The notes under the pieces: model-generated
The model's database searches: none
The model's input: the letters and a program-made list of their open reading frames with translations, nothing else
What the model was told of the DNA's origin: nothing
Assembly (NCBI GenBank): GCA_005518185.1
Contig: RKSN01000002.1
Span: forward strand, 434,001-498,000
Direction: 5' to 3'
DNA from: Chakrabartia godavariana
Lineage (GTDB): Bacteria; Pseudomonadota; Alphaproteobacteria; Sphingomonadales; Sphingomonadaceae
Length of the DNA: 64,000 nucleotides
Made by a program: the position numbers and the translations under genes
In this document: positions 1 through 7,422 of the stretch, in pieces
Position numbering within the stretch: position 1 is the first letter of the stretch
Layout: every line of letters starts with the position of its first letter

Positions 1-287
1 CGTGCCTTGCCATGAAGACGCATCAGGTCCGCGCCACGCGCGACCTGCGCGCCTTCGTCGACCAGAATCTCGACAGTCATCTCCGGATCGAGATGCTGGA
101 AGAAGGCTTGTGCAATCGGCAGGCCCGCAACCACAATCGCATCGCGGCTGTCCATCACGCCCGCGAACCGCGCGTCCGCCGGGATCACGCTTTCCGACGT
201 CACGTCGCGGCCCGTCGGCCCCAGATCCTCCGCCAGCGTCGCGTGGACGAACGAGTCGAGATCGAACTGGGGCAGATCAAAGGGCAT
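1..287 (-). CDS. nadC: Quinolinate phosphoribosyltransferase, N-terminal part (cut by window edge)
   Basis: The visible 95 residues are the N-terminus of nicotinate-nucleotide pyrophosphorylase, which turns quinolinate and PRPP into nicotinate mononucleotide in de novo NAD synthesis. The stretch EDLGPTGRDVTSE followed by an Asp/Gly-rich beta domain (VIPADARFAGVMDSRD) matches the family's conserved start. Translation begins at the ATG at 287 and the gene runs off the left edge. nadA, acting one step earlier, lies 1.5 kb away on the same strand, separated by a nitrobindin-like gene and an opposite-strand toxin-antitoxin pair. Confidence 0.9.
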   Translation of the reverse strand, partial: MPFDLPQFDLDSFVHATLAEDLGPTGRDVTSESVIPADARFAGVMDSRDAIVVAGLPIAQAFFQHLDPEMTVEILVDEGAQVARGADLMRLHGKA

Positions 288-449
288 TGCAGGCGCTTTC
301 AAAGGTCTGGAAGTGGAGGAAGTTGAGGGCCTCGACGCCCCTGAATCCGTGCTTTGTAGGAAAGGCACAACTTCCGGAAGCAAGCGGCAAGGCGGCAGCG
401 CAGATCATGCCCGCCAGCTAGGCGAAATGAGGCGGTGTAGGAAAGTTTT

Positions 450-1079
450 TTATGCCGCGACCGGATTGGGCGTCGGCGCCTCCACGCGGCGCAGCCGGTT
501 GGTATCGCGGTGGTGGAACGGCGCGTCCTGTCCCTTCACCTGCATTACCGTATCCTCGTCATAGGACCATGTGCCATCGTCATGCACCGTGACGGTGATC
601 GTGAAGCTGTCGGTGCGGAAATTCTCTTCCAGATAGGGGTTGGAGCAAATGCCATAGGCCGTCGTCCCGCGCTCCGCCGTCAGGGTGAACGTCTTCGCAT
701 CCGCCTTCGCCTTGCCGACCGCGAGCACCGTCTGCCCGCGCGGAATGGTCAGACTGTGCATCACGGTTTCGGTAGCAGGCTCCCACAGCCAATAGCCGAC
801 CTGATCGTGATAGGTACCGATCTCGCCCGGCTTGGTCATGCGCGTGTGATAGCGCAGGGCATAGAGCAATTGCGGCCCGTTATTGCCGGGATCAACCGGC
901 TGAAGGCTGATCCGCTCCACAAACCCCTGCGTCCGCGCGCCTTCCCGCTTGGGCGCGATATCGACACCGCCCTCGCCTTCCCACACGCCGGCCAGCGGCG
1001 CCAGCGGCCCGAGATTGGCCAGGGTGTCGGGGCTGCAGTTTGCCGGATCGGCATAGATATCGTCGGGATAGGTGGACAT
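450..1079 (-). CDS. Heme-binding beta-barrel (nitrobindin/FABP-like) protein
   Basis: A 209-residue soluble protein with GVWEGEG near residue 31, the GxWxGxG signature of the nitrobindin-like/FABP-like family, and a C-terminal FHHRDTNRLRR segment where family members carry the heme-ligating histidine region. Relatives bind heme b and react with NO or peroxynitrite; a detoxification or sensing role here is inference. The start at 1079 is preferred over an upstream in-frame ATG at 1112 because a GGGGAG ribosome-binding site sits just ahead of it. No signal peptide is visible, so it is probably cytoplasmic. Confidence 0.8.
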   Translation of the reverse strand: MSTYPDDIYADPANCSPDTLANLGPLAPLAGVWEGEGGVDIAPKREGARTQGFVERISLQPVDPGNNGPQLLYALRYHTRMTKPGEIGTYHDQVGYWLWEPATETVMHSLTIPRGQTVLAVGKAKADAKTFTLTAERGTTAYGICSNPYLEENFRTDSFTITVTVHDDGTWSYDEDTVMQVKGQDAPFHHRDTNRLRRVEAPTPNPVAA

Positions 1080-1159
1080 GGATGGGCTCCCCTTAATCGG
1101 ATCACACTTCATGCTGTTGCACGTCAGAAGGAATGTCCATGATCTTAGTCAAACGCGCG

Positions 1160-1187
1160 TTGACAAAAATAGCATTTTTGCTATGTT
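1160..1187 (+). promoter_or_regulatory. Promoter with embedded palindromic operator for the toxin-antitoxin operon
   Basis: A consensus -35 box TTGACA (1160-1165) and a -10-like TATGTT (1182-1187) are 16 bp apart. The spacer holds a perfect dyad, ATAGCA-TTTT-TGCTAT (1169-1184), that runs into the -10 box, a typical place for an autoregulatory antitoxin to bind. The predicted transcription start is close to 1194, at the start codon itself. Confidence 0.65.
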
Positions 1188-1193
1188 TGTGTG

Positions 1194-1517
1194 ATGGCGT
1201 GGAGTGTCAGCGTTCTGAATGAAACGGTGGCGCAGGAGCTTGATGCTCTGCCGCTGGACATGAGGGCAAAGCTCGCGCGGATCGTCGAGTTAATCGAAGC
1301 GCTTGGCCTCGAAAAGGTTCGCGAACCCTATGTGAAACATTTGCAGGACCGCCTCTGGGAAATGCGGATGACGGGTCGGGATGGCATTTCCAGAGCGATC
1401 TATGTCACCGCCAGCGGCAAGCGCGTCGTGATTGTCCGGGCGTTCATCAAGAAGACGCAGAAGACACCGCGCAGTGAATTGGAACTGGCACGCAAACGTG
1501 CCGAGGAGTTGAAATGA
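1194..1517 (+). CDS. Type II toxin, RelE/HigB family (phage Gp49-like)
   Basis: A 107-residue basic protein with the Gp49/HigB-like fold signature: LPLDMRAKLARIVELIE early, then LWEMRMTGRDGISRAIYV and a VVIVRAFIKKTQKTP strand. Members are ribosome-dependent mRNA endonucleases in toxin-antitoxin modules. The antitoxin gene overlaps its 3' end by 4 bp (ATGA), so the two are translationally coupled with the toxin first, the HigBA order. ATG 1194 is chosen; a GTG directly before it at 1191 is possible. No ribosome-binding site is visible and the promoter -10 ends at 1187, suggesting a leaderless message. Confidence 0.85.
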   Translation: MAWSVSVLNETVAQELDALPLDMRAKLARIVELIEALGLEKVREPYVKHLQDRLWEMRMTGRDGISRAIYVTASGKRVVIVRAFIKKTQKTPRSELELARKRAEELK

Positions 1518-1825
1518 CCAAGACCATTCCGTTCGGGAAGATCGCCGAAAAGTGGCGTTCTGACCCCGAGTTTCAGAGCGAGTATGACGCGCTTGAGGAA
1601 GAATTCGCTCTTGCCTCTGCCCTCATCAAGGCGCGTTCCGAAGCGGGGCTGACGCAAGAAGAGCTCGCGCGCCGCATGGGCACCACCCAGAGCGCTATCG
1701 CACGGATGGAGGGCGGAAAGTCTCGACCGTCGACCACAACATTGCAGAAGCTGGCTGCAGCAACGGGCACCCGGTTGCGCGTGAGTTTCGAAAGCCCGCA
1801 ACCGAACAAACGTTCGGCGGCCTGA
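1514..1825 (+). CDS. Antitoxin, HigA-type XRE helix-turn-helix protein
   Basis: A 103-residue protein with a canonical XRE helix-turn-helix around residues 40-65 (LTQEELARRMGTTQSAIARM) followed by EGGKSRPSTTTLQKLA. It would neutralise the preceding toxin and bind the palindrome within the promoter. The gene starts inside the toxin stop codon (ATGA overlap). Its stop lies only a few bases from the convergent end of nadA. The pair sits as an opposite-strand insertion within a region of NAD biosynthesis genes. Confidence 0.88.
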   Translation: MTKTIPFGKIAEKWRSDPEFQSEYDALEEEFALASALIKARSEAGLTQEELARRMGTTQSAIARMEGGKSRPSTTTLQKLAAATGTRLRVSFESPQPNKRSAA

Positions 1826-1830
1826 CGGCG

Positions 1831-2820
1831 TTAAGGCCGCGCCCCCAGATCCCCCTGCCCCACGGTGCCGCTGGCCATGTCCAGCATCCGGTCGAGCGAC
1901 TTCTTCGCCTGCAGACGCAGCCCTTCCTCGATGTGGACCTGCGGCTTCAGGTCGCGCAGAGCGAGGTAGAGTTTTTCAAGTGTGTTTAATGCCATGTACG
2001 GGCAGATGTTGCAGTTGCAGTTGCCGTCCGCACCGGGCGCGCCGATGAAGGTCTTGTCCGGCATCGCCAGTTCCATCTGGTGGATGATGTGCGGCTCGGT
2101 TGCGACGATCAGGGTGTCGCCCGGCATCGTCTTGGCATAGTTCAGGATGCCGCTCGTCGAGCCGACATAGTCGGCGTGTTCCACGATATGCGCCGGGCAT
2201 TCGGGGTGCGCGGCGACAGGAGCACCGGGGTGCTGCGCCTTGAGCTTCACCAGCTCGGTTTCCGAAAACGCCTCATGCACGATGCACACGCCGGGCCAGA
2301 GCAGCATGTCACGGCCCAGCTTGCGCTTCAGATAGCCGCCCAGATGCTTGTCCGGGCCGAAGATGATCTTCTGCTCAGGCGGGATCTGCGAGAGGATCTT
2401 TTCCGCCGAAGAGCTGGTCACGATGATGTCGGACAGCGCCTTCACCTCGGTCGAGCAGTTGATGTAGGTGAGCGCAATGTGGTCGGGATGCGCCTCGCGG
2501 AAGGCCTTGAACTGGTCGGGCGGGCAGCTGTCTTCCAGGCTGCAGCCCGCGTCCATGTCGGGCAGGATCACGGTCTTTTCGGGCGAGAGGATCTTCGCCG
2601 TCTCCGCCATGAAGCGCACGCCGCAAAAGGCGATGACCTCCGCATCGGTCGCCTGCGCCTTGCGGCTGAGTTCAAGGCTGTCGCCCACATAGTCCGCCAG
2701 ATCCTGAATTTCCGGGCGCTGGTAATAATGCGCGAGGATGATGGCGTTGCGGTCCTTGCGCAGACGTTCGATTTCTGCGCGGATATCGACACCGGCAAGG
2801 CTGGTGGTGGGGACGTTCAT
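1831..2820 (-). CDS. nadA: Quinolinate synthase A
   Basis: NadA condenses iminoaspartate with dihydroxyacetone phosphate to quinolinate using a [4Fe-4S] cluster. The 329-residue length fits the family, and hallmark segments are present: AHYYQRPEIQDLADYVGDSL, GVRFMAETAKIL, TYINCSTEVKA, and the C-terminal cysteine region CNCNICPYMALNTLEKL. It is the last gene of a minus-strand unit with the DUF4230 gene 27 bp upstream. nadC is further along the same strand; no nadB is visible in the window. Confidence 0.95.
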   Translation of the reverse strand: MNVPTTSLAGVDIRAEIERLRKDRNAIILAHYYQRPEIQDLADYVGDSLELSRKAQATDAEVIAFCGVRFMAETAKILSPEKTVILPDMDAGCSLEDSCPPDQFKAFREAHPDHIALTYINCSTEVKALSDIIVTSSSAEKILSQIPPEQKIIFGPDKHLGGYLKRKLGRDMLLWPGVCIVHEAFSETELVKLKAQHPGAPVAAHPECPAHIVEHADYVGSTSGILNYAKTMPGDTLIVATEPHIIHQMELAMPDKTFIGAPGADGNCNCNICPYMALNTLEKLYLALRDLKPQVHIEEGLRLQAKKSLDRMLDMASGTVGQGDLGARP

Positions 2821-2846
2821 CGGGGCATCCTCTTGGATTGAAATGT

Positions 2847-3440
2847 TCAGCGACCGGCGAAGGTCACGTCCACCTTCGCCTCTATACCGGCGGCGGCCAG
2901 CGGCATAGCAAAACTGGACTGCACGGCGCGCACCGTGGCGTCGCGGGCGAGCTTCATCGTGACGTCGCCGGCCGCCTGACGGATCACGTCGTCGCGCGCC
3001 TTGGCCCGGTTTTCGGCGTCAAGCGCGGTTTCGACATCGGTGAGCGCCATGAGGACAGCGCCGCTGCCATATTCGCGCGCCTGCCCCAGATCGAATTCGG
3101 GTCCGGCAATCTGGAGCGGCGGCAGGCGGACGGACAGCGTGTTCGTGTCCTTGTTCCAGCTCAGGTCCTCCTGGCGCAGGCGCGCCATGTCGACCTCATA
3201 GCGGACCATGGCGGGCAGGATGAGCGTCTTTTCCGCGCTGAAGCCCAGCTGCGTCTTGCGCGAGGTGACGACCGTCACGAAGCGCGCGGCAAAGGCGGAC
3301 AGGCGGTTCTGTTCCTGAAGCGCGGCGAGGCTGGAGGAGACAACCGTCTCCACCGGCGGATTGAACCGGCGCTGGAGCATCCAGATACTGCCGCCTGCAA
3401 TCACCGCGAGGCCGAGCAGCAGGACGAGGAGGCGCTTCAT
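2847..3440 (-). CDS. DUF4230 domain membrane-anchored protein
   Basis: A 197-residue protein with an N-terminal hydrophobic anchor (MKRLLVLLLGLAVIAGGSIW) and a periplasmic domain of DUF4230 type (ETVVSSSLAALQEQNRLSAF; LILPAMVRYEVDMARL). The family function is unknown. The ATG at 3440 overlaps the stop of the upstream metallo-beta-lactamase-fold gene by 4 bp (ATGA), so the two are coupled, and nadA follows 27 bp downstream. Any functional link to NAD synthesis is only positional. Confidence 0.75.
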   Translation of the reverse strand: MKRLLVLLLGLAVIAGGSIWMLQRRFNPPVETVVSSSLAALQEQNRLSAFAARFVTVVTSRKTQLGFSAEKTLILPAMVRYEVDMARLRQEDLSWNKDTNTLSVRLPPLQIAGPEFDLGQAREYGSGAVLMALTDVETALDAENRAKARDDVIRQAAGDVTMKLARDATVRAVQSSFAMPLAAAGIEAKVDVTFAGR

Positions 3441-4318
3441 GCGGCCAGCTTCCATCCCGCCTCCTCATTGCCAAACACCAGCCCGCGATCGCGCAGGTCG
3501 ATCAGGTGTGCCAGCACCGACCGTCCGGCCGCGCCATGCAGGCGCTTGTCGACGCCCTTGTACATGCTGAGCACCATGTCGGGGATATGGCCCGTCCCCG
3601 CCTCCAGCAGGCGAAGAATCTGGCCCTCGCGCTGCTTGCGGTGGCCCATCATCCCGCGGACGAGCCGCTGCGGCGTCTCGATCGGCGCACCGTGCGCGGC
3701 ATAATAGACCACGTCGTCGCGGTCCATCAGCAGGGCAAGGCTCTTCATATAGGCCGCCATGTCGCCATCGGGCGGGGAGACGACGCTGGTGGACCAGCCC
3801 ATCACATGATCGCCCGTAAACAGCGCCTTTTCTTCAGCCAGCGCAAAGCAGAGATGGTTGGACGTGTGCCCCGGCGTCGCCAACGCCGTCAGGGTCCAGC
3901 CGGGGCCGGAAATCGTCTCACCATCGGCCAGTACGCGGTCGGGCACATAGGTCGCGTCGAAGCTCGCATCGGCGCGCGGGCCATCATCTTCCAGCACGAG
4001 CGGCGCGCAGCCGATGATCGGCGCGCCGGTCGCGGCCTTCAGGGGCGCAGCAGCTGGCGAATGATCGCGGTGGGTGTGCGTGCAGACAATGGCCTTCACC
4101 GTCTCCCCCGCCAGGATGCGGATCAGCGCCTCGACATGATGCGGATCATCGCCCAGCGGACCGGGGTCGATCACGGCGACCTCGCCGGTGCCGACGATAT
4201 AGGTCTGCGTCCCCGTATAGCTGAAATGTGAGGGGTTATGCGCCAGCACGCGGCGGATCAGCGGGCTGATCCGCTCGGCGACGGCATAGGGTTCTTTGGA
4301 GAGATCGGGCACGTCCAT
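3437..4318 (-). CDS. Metallo-beta-lactamase-fold hydrolase (LACTB2-like)
   Basis: A 293-residue hydrolase with the zinc-binding HTHRDH motif at residues 81-86, GHTSNH further on (third metal ligand), FTGDHVMGW, and a C-terminal winged-helix-like tail (GRSVLAHLIDLRDRGLV). This arrangement resembles LACTB2-type or glyoxalase-II-like hydrolases. The substrate cannot be read from sequence. First gene of the MBL-DUF4230-nadA unit. Confidence 0.82.
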   Translation of the reverse strand: MDVPDLSKEPYAVAERISPLIRRVLAHNPSHFSYTGTQTYIVGTGEVAVIDPGPLGDDPHHVEALIRILAGETVKAIVCTHTHRDHSPAAAPLKAATGAPIIGCAPLVLEDDGPRADASFDATYVPDRVLADGETISGPGWTLTALATPGHTSNHLCFALAEEKALFTGDHVMGWSTSVVSPPDGDMAAYMKSLALLMDRDDVVYYAAHGAPIETPQRLVRGMMGHRKQREGQILRLLEAGTGHIPDMVLSMYKGVDKRLHGAAGRSVLAHLIDLRDRGLVFGNEEAGWKLAA

Positions 4319-4413
4319 CGCGCATCATGTGGCGAAAGATGCCGCGATGTTCAAGCAGGGGCCGGGGGATGCGTCAGGTGGGATGAAGCCTGACAACACC
4401 CCCCGGTCTTGGT

Positions 4414-4445
4414 CTCCGGCCGTAAAAGGGAGTAACCGGCCGGAG
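4414..4445. repeat. Inverted repeat downstream of the secreted-protein gene
   Basis: CTCCGGCCG (4414-4422) and CGGCCGGAG (4437-4445) form a perfect 9-bp stem with a 14-base loop. It lies just past the 3' end of the gene at 4453-4893, so it may end that transcript, but no run of T follows on the minus strand. Confidence 0.45.
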
Positions 4446-4452
4446 GGGAAGA

Positions 4453-4893
4453 CTATTCCTTCGGGTAATCCTTATGCGCGCCGTTCAGCCGCGCGATTTC
4501 CTTGTCGAGCGCGGCGAGCGCCTTGTCGCGCACCGTGCCGGCATCTGCCATGTCCTTGGACAGCCGGTCGCGCGCTTCGGAGAGCTTCTTCGCCATGTCG
4601 GCATCGGTAATGCCGGGCGCGCCGCAAATGACGACCTTCGACTTGCGGACCTGCCCGTCCTTTCCGGGTTCCTCATTCTCGGTCGCGAAGGTGCGGCCAC
4701 CGGGCGCGCAATCGGCAATCGCGATTTCCTTTTCCGCGCGCAGGTCGCCCGCCCCGTCATGATGGCGGATGATGATGGTCTGGGTCACCTTGGGTTCGGG
4801 CTCGTTCGCGGCAAATGTGGGGGAGGCCAGCGCGAGCAGCGTCCCCGTCACAATCGCGGTGCCAAGGGCGATGAAGGCCTTGTCTGAAACCAT
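4453..4893 (-). CDS. Secreted protein sharing a C-x27-C domain with the adjacent BlaR1-like sensor
   Basis: A 146-residue protein with a signal peptide (cleavage expected after PTFA, about residue 28) and no named family that I recognise. The mature part has two cysteines, C62 and C90, separated by 27 residues, then an amphipathic helical region (KLSEARDRLSKDMADAGT). The C-terminus of the upstream M56 peptidase has the same layout: C386, 27 residues, C414, then a QAR/RI helix. It is co-oriented with that gene, 24 bp downstream, and probably in the same operon. Confidence 0.7.
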   Translation of the reverse strand: MVSDKAFIALGTAIVTGTLLALASPTFAANEPEPKVTQTIIIRHHDGAGDLRAEKEIAIADCAPGGRTFATENEEPGKDGQVRKSKVVICGAPGITDADMAKKLSEARDRLSKDMADAGTVRDKALAALDKEIARLNGAHKDYPKE

Positions 4894-4917
4894 GATCTTC
4901 CTCCTCTTCTCTTATTT

Positions 4918-6327
4918 TCAGGACAGCGGCAGGTCCGCGTCCCTGTCCTTGGGCATATGCATGTCGAGCGACATCAGGATCGACTGGCGCAGCTCGGCTG
5001 GAATGGTTGGGTCTCCGGCGATCCGCGCACGCGCCTGGGCGAGCGACGCCGCAACCAGTGCACGCGTCGCCTTCGCATCGGGTGCGCAGACCGCAATGCG
5101 GATCATGCGCGTCGGGCCGTCGGGCAACGCGATCTGCGTCTGATAGCTGGAGAGCGTCGCGCCGTCGCCGCAGCGGGCGGGCATGGCGGCAGAGACGGTC
5201 GTGCTGATCGGCTGGACCGGAACCGGGGCACCGGCATCAGCGAGCACCAGATCAGGGCCGCGACCAGCAACATCGGCGGGCTCGACCGGCGGAAGGGCCG
5301 CGGCGGGCGGTGCGGGCGGCACCGGCACGGCGGGCACGGTCGGACGGGCCTTGGGCGCAGCCGGGACAGAGGGTGCCTTGGGCGGCAGTGGCACATCATT
5401 GCGGGCCAGCAGCGGCGCAACGGGCGCCACAACATGGCTGGCCCGCGCGGCGATGCCGGTGGATGCGGTCAGCGCGAGCCCGCCGACAACGACCAGCCCG
5501 GCGACCGCCGCGCCGCCGCGCATCGGGGCAAGACGGCCCTCGACGATGCGGCGCAGGCGGGTCTTGAGGCCGGTCCTGGCGGTCATCGTGCAGGCGGCCA
5601 GCGGCACGCCGCCCGTCGCCGATTTGACGAGGGCCGTGCCATAGGCATGGCGGTCCGACGCGCTGGCGCCGCGCAGCACCATGGCATCGCAGGCGGCTTC
5701 CTGATCGAGCCGGAAGGCGCGCCAGGCGATGTGCGCCACAGGATTGAACCAATGGAGCGCGAGCACGGCGAGCCCCGCAAAATTGGCGATCAGGTCGCCG
5801 CGCCGATGGTGCGCCACTTCATGGTCAAGCGCGAACCGCTGTTCGGCGGCATCATAGCGTTCGGCAAAATCGGCAGGCACGACCACCATCTTGCCCCGCA
5901 CGCCAAAGGCCAGCGGCGACCGGACGCGGGGACTGGCCTGTACAACGAAGGCGTCGTGATCGCACAACGGCGCGCAATCCCGCCGCACCCGCGTGGCAAA
6001 GCGGCGATAGGAAACCAGATGCCAGCCCAGAAAGCCGAGGCTGCCCACCGCCCAGAGGAGAGCGATCCCCGCCAGCCAGTGCGCCCCGTCCGCAGGCACG
6101 ACCGGTGTTGCCCGGTCGATCAGCAGCGAGACCCTGGCGACGGGCGCAACCTCGGCGGCGCTCCAGCTGTGCGGCAGCGGCGGCAGGACCATGCGCAGCG
6201 CCGGGAGCAGCCACAAGGCATAGGCGATGCGCGGACCGAAACGGCGGCTTACCGGCTCGCGCAGGGCCAGAACAAGGAGCATCAGCAGCGTTGACGCGAC
6301 CAGCGTCTCGATCATCCAGCCGCTCAT
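4918..6327 (-). CDS. BlaR1-type M56 metallopeptidase sensor
   Basis: A 469-residue integral membrane metallopeptidase. Membrane segments lie at about 6-23, 36-50, 85-104 and 260-285. The zinc motif HEVAH is at 169-173, with GDLIANFAGLAVLALHWFNP after it, as in BlaR1/MecR1. BlaR1 cleaves or inactivates the BlaI repressor on receiving a signal. Here the C-terminal beta-lactam-binding domain is absent, replaced by a Pro/Ala-rich linker (about 305-365) and a small Cys-pair domain (C386, C414). It overlaps blaI by 4 bp. The ligand is unknown and need not be a beta-lactam. Confidence 0.85.
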   Translation of the reverse strand: MSGWMIETLVASTLLMLLVLALREPVSRRFGPRIAYALWLLPALRMVLPPLPHSWSAAEVAPVARVSLLIDRATPVVPADGAHWLAGIALLWAVGSLGFLGWHLVSYRRFATRVRRDCAPLCDHDAFVVQASPRVRSPLAFGVRGKMVVVPADFAERYDAAEQRFALDHEVAHHRRGDLIANFAGLAVLALHWFNPVAHIAWRAFRLDQEAACDAMVLRGASASDRHAYGTALVKSATGGVPLAACTMTARTGLKTRLRRIVEGRLAPMRGGAAVAGLVVVGGLALTASTGIAARASHVVAPVAPLLARNDVPLPPKAPSVPAAPKARPTVPAVPVPPAPPAAALPPVEPADVAGRGPDLVLADAGAPVPVQPISTTVSAAMPARCGDGATLSSYQTQIALPDGPTRMIRIAVCAPDAKATRALVAASLAQARARIAGDPTIPAELRQSILMSLDMHMPKDRDADLPLS

Positions 6328-6692
6328 TTCTTCAGCTCCTGCAGCAGGGCTTCGATCTCGGCGATATCTTCGGGCGTCAGCTTCTCAGCGTCCGCAAATT
6401 GCGCAACGAGCGGGCTGAGCCTGCCGCCGAAAAGGCGGTCGACAAGGCGGCCGGATTCATGCGCGACATACTCGGTGCGCTCAATGGCTGGACGGTAGAG
6501 GAACTTGCGGCCCTGCGTTTCAGTCGTCAGCGCATCTTTCGACACAAGCCGCGACAGCAGCGTCTTCACCGTCGCCAAGGTCCAGCTCTGCGAACCGGAC
6601 AGGCGGTCGTAGATGGACTGGGCATCCAGCGGTGCATTGTCCCAAAGGACTTCCATCACCGCATGTTCCGCGTCGCTGATCCGTTCGGCCAT
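6324..6692 (-). CDS. BlaI/MecI/CopY-family repressor
   Basis: A 122-residue penicillinase-repressor-type regulator: N-terminal winged helix (ISDAEHAVMEVLWDN; TLATVKTLLSRLVSKDAL) and a C-terminal dimerisation part (IEALLQELKK). Such proteins bind TACA/TGTA dyads and are inactivated by their M56 partner, encoded immediately downstream with an ATGA overlap. A matching operator lies 47 bp upstream of its start, consistent with autoregulation. Confidence 0.9.
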   Translation of the reverse strand: MAERISDAEHAVMEVLWDNAPLDAQSIYDRLSGSQSWTLATVKTLLSRLVSKDALTTETQGRKFLYRPAIERTEYVAHESGRLVDRLFGGRLSPLVAQFADAEKLTPEDIAEIEALLQELKK

Positions 6693-6738
6693 CTGCGTCG
6701 GCTCCTGTCCAGTGCGAGTCTCGCCCGCTTCTTGTGAC

Positions 6739-6748
6739 TACAAATGTA
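6739..6748. promoter_or_regulatory. Predicted BlaI operator
   Basis: TACAAATGTA is a perfect copy of the TACA-N2-TGTA dyad recognised by BlaI/MecI-type repressors and lies just upstream of the blaI-like gene. Binding here would autoregulate the repressor, sensor and secreted-protein operon. Confidence 0.65.
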
Positions 6749-6829
6749 ATCGATCGCCTGAACGGCAGATGAATGTGCAGAAGACGGGGCTTCGGGCGCC
6801 GGAGCCAGAGCCCCGAACGGCTTGCCTCC

Positions 6830-6926
6830 GTCGGGAATTTTGACAGGTCTGGCCTTTGGTTAATCTGGCTTCACCATCGAACGCGTCGGAAATCCGACAC
6901 GGACACAGTCTGGCACGCAGCCTGCA
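6830..6926 (+). promoter_or_regulatory. Sigma-54 promoter with two upstream dyads (unit A)
   Basis: TGGCACGCAGCCTGCA (6911-6926) has the invariant GG and GC of the -24/-12 elements exactly 10 bases apart. Upstream are a 15-bp imperfect dyad, GTCGGGAATTTTGAC (6830-6844), and a perfect 14-bp dyad, GTCGGAAATCCGAC (6885-6898). They look like enhancer-binding-protein sites. Distances between dyad 1, dyad 2 and promoter (55 and 26 bp) are identical in unit B although much of the sequence between differs. TGGTTAA and CTTCACC boxes between the dyads are approximately conserved. Confidence 0.75.
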
Positions 6927-6936
6927 TCTCTCTTTG

Positions 6937-7022
6937 TGTTCCCAACGAGCGTTCCCCAAACGCTTCTAAAGGGCGGGTCGATTGCTCCTCTGGTCTCGCA
7001 TCGATCCGCCCTTTCCCGTTTC
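6937..7022 (+). ncRNA. Candidate sigma-54-driven small RNA, copy A
   Basis: The predicted transcript starts about 12 bases after the -12 GC, near 6937. It forms hairpin 1 (AGCGTT / AACGCT, loop CCCCA, 6948-6964) and hairpin 2 (15-bp stem 6968-6982 with 7000-7014, 17-base loop 6983-6999) followed by CCCGTTTCT, which could act as the terminator. The loop contains CTCCTCT, complementary to a purine-rich ribosome-binding site. No plausible reading frame is present. A second copy lies at 7423-7508. No known RNA family was recognised. Confidence 0.65.
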
Positions 7023-7039
7023 TAAATAGCCGCCAAGCA

Positions 7040-7298
7040 GTGCTCCGGGCCGGAGCCTAGGCATCGTACGCACATCCGCTGTCACACAGCCGTCGCCCCG
7101 TGCCTGACACGGGGCTGGGCAGAGCGTCCTCGGGTTTCAGCTCCGAGCGGCCAATCGGCCATTGGCACCGGAGATCCAGCCATTCGCTCTCCATCCCGAA
7201 GATGGGATGACAAGAAAAGCCAGGCCCCGTGTCAAGCACGGGGCGACGGAGAGGGTCTTGGCGCTCGGACATGGGCTCCGGCTCAAGGCTGGAGCACG
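7040..7298. repeat. Composite inverted-repeat element between the two small-RNA units
   Basis: Two pairs of palindromic sequences face each other. The outer pair is GTGCTCCGG...GGAGCC (from 7040) against GGCTCC...GGAGCAC (7274-7298). The inner pair is CCCCGTG-CCTGA-CACGGGG (7096-7114) against CCCCGTG-TCAAG-CACGGGG (7225-7243). No coding potential is visible in the middle. It resembles a dispersed intergenic palindromic repeat or a small MITE-like insertion. Confidence 0.6.
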
Positions 7299-7315
7299 GA
7301 CATGATGGCCACCCT

Positions 7316-7412
7316 GTCGGAAATTCTGACAACCCCCCACATGGTTAAAATTGCTTTCACCACCGCAGCCGTCGGATTTCCGGCACGCGTTCAAACTGGC
7401 ACGCGACCTGCA
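7316..7412 (+). promoter_or_regulatory. Sigma-54 promoter with two upstream dyads (unit B)
   Basis: TGGCACGCGACCTGCA (7397-7412) again gives GG-N10-GC. Dyad 1 reads TGTCGGAAATTCTGACA (7315-7331) and dyad 2 GTCGGATTTCCGGC (7371-7384). Spacings of 55 bp (dyad 1 to dyad 2) and 26 bp (dyad 2 to promoter) match unit A exactly, which argues for function rather than chance. Confidence 0.75.
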
Positions 7413-7422
7413 TTGTTATAGG

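Noticed and set aside
4414-4445. Inverted repeat as a definite terminator
   Set aside because: The stem is good but no T run follows, so it is listed only as a repeat.
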